Part shown: positions 1 through 5,950 of the stretch, piece after piece
How the letters are laid out: each line of letters starts with the position of its first letter
How positions within the stretch are numbered: position 1 is the first letter of the stretch
Source: Burkholderiales bacterium
GTDB lineage: Bacteria > Pseudomonadota > Gammaproteobacteria > Burkholderiales > Burkholderiaceae_A
Assembly: GCA_030834045.1 (NCBI GenBank)
Contig: JAURFZ010000029.1
Location: 2,405-13,298 of the forward strand
DNA length: 10,894 bases
Direction of reading: 5' to 3'
Notes under the pieces: generated by a model
Told to the model about the DNA's origin: nothing
The model's database searches: none
Seen by the model: the letters and a program-made list of their open reading frames with translations, nothing else
Program-made: the position numbers and the translations under genes

Positions 1-321
1 TACTTCGAGTTCCTCTGCGCCTTTTTTGAGACCAAAGACCTCGACATCCGTTTCCGTCCTTCGTTCTTTCCTTTTACCGAGCCCTCGGCCGAGGTGGACA
101 TGCGATTTTCAACGGGACCACTTAAGGGACGATGGCTCGAGATATCAGGGGCAGGGCAGGTTCATCCCAAAGTTATTCAGAATTTTGGCTTTGATCCGCA
201 AGAGGTCATTGGCTTTGCCTTCGGAAGCGGCCTCGAGCGACTCACCATGTTGCGTTATGGCATTAATGACCTGCGACTCTTCTTTGAGAACGACCTGCGC
301 TTTCTGCGCCAGTTTGCCTAA
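1..321 (+). CDS. pheS: Phenylalanyl-tRNA synthetase alpha subunit, C-terminal part
   Basis: Only the last 106 codons are present; the gene begins before the window and ends with TAA at 319-321. PheS is the catalytic subunit of the cytoplasmic alpha2beta2 enzyme that charges tRNA-Phe with phenylalanine. Visible here are the class II synthetase motif 2 region (DIRFRPSFFPFTEPSAEVDM, about residues 15-34 of the fragment) and motif 3 near the end (GSGLERLTMLRYGINDLR), which holds the conserved arginine that contacts ATP. The fragment stops shortly after motif 3, as is usual for the family. pheT follows after 9 bases, the standard arrangement for the two subunits. Identity is very secure from the motifs and the neighbour. 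Confidence 0.97.
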   Translation, partial: YFEFLCAFFETKDLDIRFRPSFFPFTEPSAEVDMRFSTGPLKGRWLEISGAGQVHPKVIQNFGFDPQEVIGFAFGSGLERLTMLRYGINDLRLFFENDLRFLRQFA

Positions 322-330
322 AGACACGCC

Positions 331-2871
331 ATGAGAGTACCTGAGAGCTGGCTACGCCAGTGGGTTCCAACCGATGTCTCCGCAGAGCAAATGGCCGACG
401 CCCTTACGATGGCTGGCCTTGAGGTGGAGTCGCTTGAGGCCCTAGCGCCTGCCTTTACCGGCGTTAAAGTTGCCTTCATTGAATCGGCAGAGCGCCATCC
501 CAATGCCGATCGACTTCAGGTCTGCCAGGTTCGCGTTAACGAAGGTGAGCCCAGTCGGCAGATTATATGCGGAGCCCCCAATGCAAGAGCGGGGCTCTGG
601 GTTGCCTGTGCGGTCGACGGTGCAGTCCTTCCCGGCGACTTTCGAATAAAAATTGCCAAGATGCGTGGTGTTGAGAGTCAGGGCATGCTCTGCTCCAGTA
701 AAGAACTGGGTCTGTCGGACGAAAGTGAAGGAATTGTTGAGCTCAACGCACTGCAGAGCCTTACCCTTGGCCAAGATCTTCGCGATGCACTGGGGCTTGA
801 TGACAAGGTTTTGGAAATTAAGCTTACGCCCAACCGCCCCGACTGCCTTTCGATTCGGGGTGTTGCGCGAGAGCTGTCAGCGATATTGGCCCAACCTCTT
901 GCCCAGCAGCCCGAGTTCCAGAAAAGCCAGTCGTTGCAGGAGGCGCCTAAGCTTGCCGAAACCGCTCGTATTGCTATTCGCGACGAGGCACGAACCGCAG
1001 GATCTGCATTGTGTGGGCGATTCTCAAGCCGCATCATTCGTGGTGTCGATGCAAACCAGCCCACTCCCACCTTCATTCGTCAACGCCTAGAGCAGGCCGG
1101 TCAACGATCTATCTCCATTCTGGTTGATCTGTCCAATTACGTCATGCTGGCCCTTGGACGGCCCACTCATATTTTTGACCTCGACCTTATTGAACCTCTG
1201 CAGGATGCTCAGCTTGAGGTTCGCTGGGCGCGAGAAGGCGAGCAGTTCGAGCTTCTCAATGGGAGCTCGCCCGTGCTTGGCCCTTCGTTTGGCGTTATTG
1301 CAGATTCAAAGGGGCCGGTTGCTCTGGCGGGCATTATGGGCGGGCAGCGCACAGCCGTAAGCACCACCACCAAGAATATTCTTCTCGAGGCGGCCTTCTG
1401 GTGGCCGGATGCCATTCGAGGTCGTAGCCAGAAATTGAAGTTTTCGTCCGATGCTGGCTATCGTTTTGAGCGCGGGGTCAGCGCCGAGTCCACGGTTGAA
1501 GAGCTTGAGCTTCTCACCGCACTTATCCTTGAGCATTGCGGTGGCGACTGGGGTCCTGTAAACGATATCCGAATCGAGTCGCCATCCCGGCCGCCTGTTC
1601 AGCTTCGGCATCACCGCCTGGAACGGCTGATGGGAATAAGCTACGCTACCGACGAGGTCTTGTCGGTTTTCGCTCGACTAGGCCTTAGCTGCCAAGCGGC
1701 CGGGATGGGGTCTGAGACGCTCTATCGGGTTCAGCCCAGTGCTGAACGGTTCGACTTAGAGTGTGAAGAGGACCTTGTGGAAGAGGTTGCTCGAATTGTT
1801 GGTTTCGATCGCATCCCCCTGCGGGCGCCCAGCGCATTGCTTCAGGCGCGCCTAGCCCCCGAAACATCGCGTTCCATTCACACCCTTCGCGCCCAAATGG
1901 CGAATCTTGGCTACCACGAGGCGGTGACCTATGGCTTTACCGATTCCAAGCTTGCCCAGTGGTTTGTAAGCAACCCGCACAGCCTACTTAAGTTGGTCAA
2001 TCCGATAGCAAGCCAGTTTGACGTCATGCGACCGTCTATTGTTGCCGGCCTGATGCGGGTGGCCAGCGAGAACCAAGCCCGCCAAGAGCAGCGCATTCGA
2101 CTCTTTGAAATCGGCCGTGTTTTTAGCCGGCAGCCAGGCATCGTCGCCGACACCATGTCGGTGCAGGGCGTCTGGCAACCCCAGAGGCTCGCAGCCTTCG
2201 CAAGCGGTCTTGCCTTTCCGCTGCAATGGGGGCTTGAAAGCAGGGCGGTCGACTTTTTTGACCTCAAGGGTGATCTTCAACAGCTTGGTCTTCTTGAGGT
2301 CATCGGTTTGCAACAGCATTCGTCGTCAGACGCTGTGGCTATCCGGTTGCGTCCATTGGCCGAGCATGAGGCTTCCGAGAACTATCGCTTCCTGCATCCT
2401 GGCCGCTCAGCCCTGGTTTTAGACCAAAGCGAGAAGGTTTGCGGTTGGTTTGGCGAGCTACATCCCAGTCTTCTAAACGAGCTCGAGCTTCAGTCGGCCA
2501 GCCTTGCCCTTGAGCTTGATCTTGAACTGCTTGTGAAGCAAGCTTGGCCGTCCGTGGTCTCCCCGTCTAGGTTCCCCAGCATGGAGCGCGACCTTGCTTT
2601 TATTCTTTCAAAGGCCGTTCCTCTAAGTCAGGTGTTGGCTGCAATTAAAGCTGTAAAAAATGAATCAAAACAGTATGATAAGTTGGTGAACTTCATGTTG
2701 TTTGATCAGTACGTTGGGCAGGGTATAAACTCCGAAGAAAAAAGTCTTGCTTTCAGGTTCTTATTTCAAGATACTGAGAAAACACTTGAAGTTCAAGAAG
2801 TCGATTATCTGCTTGGCGAAATCACGAAAAGGGTCGTCAAAGACTGCCAGGCGCGACTCAGAGGGGCCTAG
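331..2871 (+). CDS. pheT: Phenylalanyl-tRNA synthetase beta subunit
   Basis: 846 residues, somewhat longer than the about 795 of E. coli; I could not localise the extra length. PheT binds tRNA-Phe, and its B3/B4 domain edits mischarged Tyr-tRNA-Phe. Domain order by eye: N-terminal module, OB-fold tRNA-binding domain (about 39-150, with HPNADRLQVCQV near 56-67), the B1-linked motif KLTPNRPDCLSIRGVARELS (about 164-183), B3/B4 editing domain (about 215-390, with GYRFERGVS near 376), B5 (about 415-490), an inactive synthetase-like core, and a C-terminal ferredoxin-fold anticodon-binding domain (about 740-846, with SRFPSMERDLAF). The ATG at 331 follows pheS by 9 bases with only a weak ribosome binding site (AAAGA), suggesting coupling to pheS. 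It ends in tandem stops TAG-TAA. Codons from about 2640 to 2815 are strikingly AT-rich compared with the rest. Confidence 0.97.
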   Translation: MRVPESWLRQWVPTDVSAEQMADALTMAGLEVESLEALAPAFTGVKVAFIESAERHPNADRLQVCQVRVNEGEPSRQIICGAPNARAGLWVACAVDGAVLPGDFRIKIAKMRGVESQGMLCSSKELGLSDESEGIVELNALQSLTLGQDLRDALGLDDKVLEIKLTPNRPDCLSIRGVARELSAILAQPLAQQPEFQKSQSLQEAPKLAETARIAIRDEARTAGSALCGRFSSRIIRGVDANQPTPTFIRQRLEQAGQRSISILVDLSNYVMLALGRPTHIFDLDLIEPLQDAQLEVRWAREGEQFELLNGSSPVLGPSFGVIADSKGPVALAGIMGGQRTAVSTTTKNILLEAAFWWPDAIRGRSQKLKFSSDAGYRFERGVSAESTVEELELLTALILEHCGGDWGPVNDIRIESPSRPPVQLRHHRLERLMGISYATDEVLSVFARLGLSCQAAGMGSETLYRVQPSAERFDLECEEDLVEEVARIVGFDRIPLRAPSALLQARLAPETSRSIHTLRAQMANLGYHEAVTYGFTDSKLAQWFVSNPHSLLKLVNPIASQFDVMRPSIVAGLMRVASENQARQEQRIRLFEIGRVFSRQPGIVADTMSVQGVWQPQRLAAFASGLAFPLQWGLESRAVDFFDLKGDLQQLGLLEVIGLQQHSSSDAVAIRLRPLAEHEASENYRFLHPGRSALVLDQSEKVCGWFGELHPSLLNELELQSASLALELDLELLVKQAWPSVVSPSRFPSMERDLAFILSKAVPLSQVLAAIKAVKNESKQYDKLVNFMLFDQYVGQGINSEEKSLAFRFLFQDTEKTLEVQEVDYLLGEITKRVVKDCQARLRGA
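2655..2675 (+). promoter_or_regulatory. Candidate IHF binding site upstream of the internal ihfA promoter
   Basis: AATCAA-AACA-GTA at 2663-2675 matches the IHF consensus WATCAANNNNTTR at 8 of the 9 specified positions (G instead of T at 2673). A run of six A at 2655-2660 lies just 5' of the core, the side where strong IHF sites carry their A-tract. The core centre is about 67 bases before the predicted transcription start. E. coli ihfA is autoregulated by IHF, so a site here would make sense. In AT-rich DNA a chance match is quite possible. Confidence 0.35.
2702..2729 (+). promoter_or_regulatory. Candidate sigma70 promoter for ihfA inside pheT
   Basis: TTGATC at 2702-2707 (4 of 6 to TTGACA) and TATAAA at 2724-2729 (5 of 6 to TATAAT) are separated by 16 bases. 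They lie in the AT-rich 3' end of pheT, about 150 bases before the ihfA start. In E. coli, ihfA (himA) has its own promoter within the end of pheT, so the position matches known biology. The pairing is my inference; the codons are also constrained by the pheT protein. Confidence 0.45.
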
Positions 2872-2877
2872 TAAACC

Positions 2878-3279
2878 GTGTTAACCGAATCCAAACCCAG
2901 TTCCATATCAAATGCCTCTTTCCCGGAGGCCGCCGCAGACTCAGCTGCCCTCACCAAGGCAGAAATGGCAGATGTTCTTTTTGACCAGGTGGGTCTCAAC
3001 AAACGTGAATCCAAGGAAATGGTGGATGCCTTCTTTGATGAGCTAAGGGCCTGCCTTGTGCGAGGCGAAATGGTCAAGCTTTCGGGGTTTGGTAACTTCC
3101 AGCTGCGGGACAAGCCATCGCGACCTGGGCGAAACCCCAAAACAGGCGAGTCCATTCCTATTTCGGCAAGACGTGTTGTTACCTTCCACGCCAGTCAAAA
3201 GCTAAAAGCAGTGGTTCAGGACCCCAAGGCAGTGCAGGCGGGTCTTGACGATGGCAACTTGGGTTCCATCGAGGCCTAA
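2878..3279 (+). CDS. ihfA: Integration host factor alpha subunit
   Basis: 133 residues, starting with GTG at 2878. IHF-alpha pairs with IHF-beta to form a nucleoid protein that bends DNA sharply and assists recombination, replication and transcription. From LTKAEM (25-30) onward it aligns with E. coli IhfA without gaps: VKLSGFGNFQLRDK at 66-79, then RPGRNPKTG (82-90), whose P87 corresponds to the DNA-intercalating P65 of E. coli, then IPISARRVVTF. The first about 22 residues (Ser/Ala/Pro-rich) and the last about 15 extend beyond the E. coli protein; I recall similar N-terminal tails in Burkholderiales. The only in-frame ATG before the core motif lies inside it (LTKAEM), so GTG is the sensible start; GAGGGG at 2861-2866 can serve as ribosome binding site. 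It follows pheT by 6 bases, the classic pheST-ihfA order. Confidence 0.95.
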   Translation: MLTESKPSSISNASFPEAAADSAALTKAEMADVLFDQVGLNKRESKEMVDAFFDELRACLVRGEMVKLSGFGNFQLRDKPSRPGRNPKTGESIPISARRVVTFHASQKLKAVVQDPKAVQAGLDDGNLGSIEA

Positions 3280-3297
3280 GGCAGTCAAAGCTCTGAC

Positions 3298-3771
3298 ATG
3301 GCCGAGATCAACTTACCTACCATCCCTTCGAAGCGCTACTTCACAATTGGTGAAGTCAGTGAGCTTTGCAATGTGAAGCCCCATGTTCTTCGCTACTGGG
3401 AACAAGAATTCTCTCAGCTTCGACCGGTCAAGCGTCGCGGAAACAGGCGTTACTACCAGCACCACGAGGTTATGCTGATTCGTCGGATTCGCGAGCTTCT
3501 CTACGAGGAAGGCTTCACTATCAATGGCGCCCGTTCTCGGCTTACTGAGCTTAATCGGGTGACCAGTCTTGACTCGCTCTCGGCCATTACTCCACTTGGA
3601 GCTATGGCCGACGCCCGAGCCGCGAACTTCACGTCCACAAAGAACCTTCCGGCAGCGAAGGACCAGGCTCACTCCGAGATGGTGGAGGCTTCTGCCGACG
3701 TAGCAAGCACAACAATTACGCCTACTCTTCGGATCGAACTCGAACAGGTACTTCGCGTACTTAAGGGCTAG
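3298..3771 (+). CDS. MerR-family transcriptional regulator of the pheST-ihfA operon
   Basis: 157 residues. The N-terminal winged helix-turn-helix is typical of MerR proteins: KRYFTIGEVSELCNVKPHVLRYWEQEF (about 12-38), followed by the wing and second helical part RRGNRRYYQHHEVMLIRRIRELLYEEGFTINGARSRL (about 46-82). The remaining about 75 residues are low in recognisable motifs, have no cysteine pattern for metal sensing, and are too short for a known large effector domain. This type of short MerR protein sits between ihfA and tRNA-Pro in many beta- and gammaproteobacteria; its target and signal are not known to me. It starts 18 bases after ihfA, with no good ribosome binding site before the ATG (an AAGG at 3278-3281 is far away), so coupled translation is likely. 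It ends with TAG. Confidence 0.9.
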   Translation: MAEINLPTIPSKRYFTIGEVSELCNVKPHVLRYWEQEFSQLRPVKRRGNRRYYQHHEVMLIRRIRELLYEEGFTINGARSRLTELNRVTSLDSLSAITPLGAMADARAANFTSTKNLPAAKDQAHSEMVEASADVASTTITPTLRIELEQVLRVLKG

Positions 3772-3826
3772 GCCGTCTCTTTACAAAGGGCTGGTTACGC
3801 TCAGATCGCCTTTCAGCAGGCGCATT

Positions 3827-3835
3827 TGATACACT
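3827..3835 (+). promoter_or_regulatory. Candidate extended -10 promoter element of tRNA-Pro
   Basis: TGATACACT fits the extended -10 pattern TGN-TATAAT (TACACT matches 4 of 6). It would start transcription around 3842, about 7 bases before the mature tRNA. No convincing -35 box is seen at 16-18 bases upstream, which an extended -10 can compensate for. Read-through from the pheST operon is the alternative, since no terminator is visible between merR and the tRNA. Confidence 0.35.
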
Positions 3836-3847
3836 CGGATACTTCGG

Positions 3848-3925
<78 letters not shown>

Positions 3926-3943
3926 ATATCGGGGAGTCAAACA

Positions 3944-4717
3944 ATGGCAGATGTCGTTCTGACAGATGTCCACGGCAAGGTTGGTCTTATCACCATCAAC
4001 CGGCCCGAGGCACTTAATGCACTAAATAACGACGTTATGGACGGCATTGCAAAGGCCATAGAGGGCTTTGAGGCTGATGACACCATTGCGTGCATAGTGC
4101 TTACCGGTAACGAAAAGGCTTTTGCCGCAGGCGCTGATATCGCCTTCATGAAGGACTTCAGTTATGTACAAAACTACAAGTCCAACTTCATTACACGCAA
4201 CTAGGAATCCATTGCCTCGGCTCGTAAACCTGTTATTGCCGCTGTTTCCGGCTTTGCACTGGGAGGGGGCTGCGAAGTGGCCATGATGTGCGACATCATT
4301 TACGCCTCCGATACAGCGAAGTTTGGCCAGCCTGAAATAAAGCTTGGTATTCTTCCCGGCGCAGGCGGTACCCAACGACTTCCACGTGCAGTGGGAAAGG
4401 CAAAGGCCATGGACCTCTGCCTTACAGCTCGTATGATGGACGCCCAAGAGGCCGAGCGTGCTGGGCTTGTCTCGCGGGTCTTTCCTGCAGACCAACTTCT
4501 TGCCGAGACGCTTAAGGCCGCGGCCACCATAGCCGAGTTTTCTCTACCGGTTCTCATGATGGTGAAGGAATCGGTGAACCAGTCGTTTGAATCAAGCCTC
4601 AGCCAGGGTGTGAACTTCGAACGCAGGCTTTTTCATTCGGTCTTCGCGCTTGAAGACCAGAAAGAGGGCATGGCTGCCTTCGTTGAAAAACGCAGGCCAG
4701 CCTTCAAGAACCAGTAA
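3944..4717 (+). pseudogene. Enoyl-CoA hydratase (crotonase family) interrupted by an in-frame amber stop
   Basis: The frame spans 257 codons plus TAA, the normal length for a short-chain enoyl-CoA hydratase, which hydrates trans-2-enoyl-CoA in fatty-acid beta-oxidation. TAG at 4202-4204 (codon 87) ends translation after TRN; relatives usually read TRNWE here, so TGG to TAG by one base is the likely change. The oxyanion-hole segment FAAGADI (60-66) is before the stop. The second one, ALGGGCE (105-111, catalytic Glu111), and QPEI (129-132, catalytic Glu131) are after it, so the 86-residue product cannot be active. The rest is undamaged, through GAGGTQRLPRA and the C-terminal EDQKEGMAAFVEKRRP. 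The start at 3944 is chosen because GGGGAG (3931-3936) precedes it and the protein begins MADVVLTD as in relatives; an upstream in-frame ATG at 3881 lies inside the tRNA. An in-frame ATG at 4277 has no good ribosome binding site. Confidence 0.88.
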
Positions 4718-4753
4718 GCTCAGCAAGCAGCCTGTTGGTAAACGCCGCCCCCT

Positions 4754-4780
4754 TAATTTCAATAACCCTTCAAGAAATTA
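4754..4780. repeat. AT-rich inverted repeat in the convergent gap
   Basis: TAATTTC (4754-4760) and GAAATTA (4774-4780) are perfect reverse complements separated by 13 bases, directly beside the stop codon of the DUF2863-type gene. The gap 4718-4780 lies between two converging genes, where a two-way terminator would be expected. The stem is weak and no T-run follows on either strand, so a terminator role is doubtful. Confidence 0.3.
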
Positions 4781-5950
4781 TTAGTGCAGGTGCTGTGTAG
4801 GTGATTCCCCGTCGTCGGGGAGTTCTGCATGAACCATCTCACCTTCGAGGTTCGGATACAAAGGTGCGCCGCAGTCTTCGCAGTATTCCATGGGCATACG
4901 CTGACGGAGCATTTCAATCTTTTGAACGCCAGCCTCTTTAAGAATAGCTTCAATCTCTTCCACGACGTCGCTCATCTCGTCTTCGGGCCCAAGCAAAGGC
5001 CAGACAACGCCATGAATAACTTCGTCTTCGCTATGACTTATAAAGCCAATGCGATACTCCTCAAGCTGTCGGTTGTAGCAACCACCAATAACAGCAATAA
5101 GCATGTTGGGCGCAATACCAAGACTGGTTGATAAGAAGGCAACCGAGGCAGTAACCGAGAATGGCCTTGCTGCGCGGTCTGCATCCCGGCAGGCCACGTA
5201 GTAGGCTCGCGGAAGCATGGGCTCGAAGCCGCAGGCTGGAAGCAGGTGCGTAAGGCTTTCATTTCCCGACTTACGCCAGGCGGCAAGTACATCGTCACGA
5301 CTAAGCATGCCCTCTTGCCAGAGGAAAAGGGGCGCACCTTTCTTCACACTGGCAACACCGAGAAGGTAGCGCTGATCGGCAAGAAATTGTGCAGTCTCAC
5401 CCAAGGACTGAGGGTCTACCTCGAATACACCCGAGGGCAGGGCCTTGGCAAGCTGCTCGCGCAGCTCGGCCGTTTCACCAAAACTTGAAGGCAACTGATC
5501 GGGTGAGAAAAAATAATTCGCAACAGCCAGATCAACCCCCTCGCAAAAGACCTCCTCTGCCAAAGATTTTTTAAGGCTTCGAATAATGGGGTCACTAAGC
5601 AACCTCGTGGGCAACGGCATGCGTGACCAGGCAAGTACGGGTGCGGCAAAAAGCAGAAGATCACGTGAACCATCATTCGTCTGTGCCTCGGCAGACTCCA
5701 CTCGTCCTTCAATAGCATCTGCAAGCTCTTCATAGGCCCGTGATTCCCGATCGGCGAGCCGATCGAGCGCTGCATTAAGAGAGCCTTCGTCACCTGTGGA
5801 AAGAAGCGCATCAATCTCACCATCGAGCCTCGTCTCCCAGAACCTGTCTTCGGCGCGGCTTCCCGACTGGGCGAGACCCTCAGAGAGCTGAATAAGGCTA
5901 TCGGCCTCACGTGAGGCCCTGCCGCGTCGGGACGAAGGGGAGGTTTTCAT
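4781..5950 (-). CDS. DUF2863-type protein of unknown function, coupled to acnA
   Basis: 389 residues; I recognise it as similar to the DUF2863 proteins of Betaproteobacteria, whose function is unknown to me. No signal peptide or clear membrane helix is visible, so it is probably cytoplasmic. The N-terminus is basic and polar (SSRRGRASREADSLIQLSEGLAQSGSR) followed by an acidic helical stretch (about 40-90). The middle has LPRAYYVACRDADRAARPFSV (about 246-266). The C-terminus contains an acidic helical segment (323-345) and a single CxxC in YCEDCGAPLYPN (356-367), followed by an acidic, His-containing tail; one CxxC alone is not enough to claim zinc binding. The start is the ATG at 5950-5948, overlapping the TGA of acnA as ATGA; no ribosome binding site precedes it. 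The frame is open further upstream (to 6034), but that part only shadows acnA codons. Confidence 0.85.
   Translation of the reverse strand: MKTSPSSRRGRASREADSLIQLSEGLAQSGSRAEDRFWETRLDGEIDALLSTGDEGSLNAALDRLADRESRAYEELADAIEGRVESAEAQTNDGSRDLLLFAAPVLAWSRMPLPTRLLSDPIIRSLKKSLAEEVFCEGVDLAVANYFFSPDQLPSSFGETAELREQLAKALPSGVFEVDPQSLGETAQFLADQRYLLGVASVKKGAPLFLWQEGMLSRDDVLAAWRKSGNESLTHLLPACGFEPMLPRAYYVACRDADRAARPFSVTASVAFLSTSLGIAPNMLIAVIGGCYNRQLEEYRIGFISHSEDEVIHGVVWPLLGPEDEMSDVVEEIEAILKEAGVQKIEMLRQRMPMEYCEDCGAPLYPNLEGEMVHAELPDDGESPTQHLH

Noticed and set aside
4806..4821. Hairpin TCCCCG-TCGT-CGGGGA as terminator
   Set aside because: It lies within the last codons of the DUF2863-type gene, before the stop, and no T-run follows on either strand.
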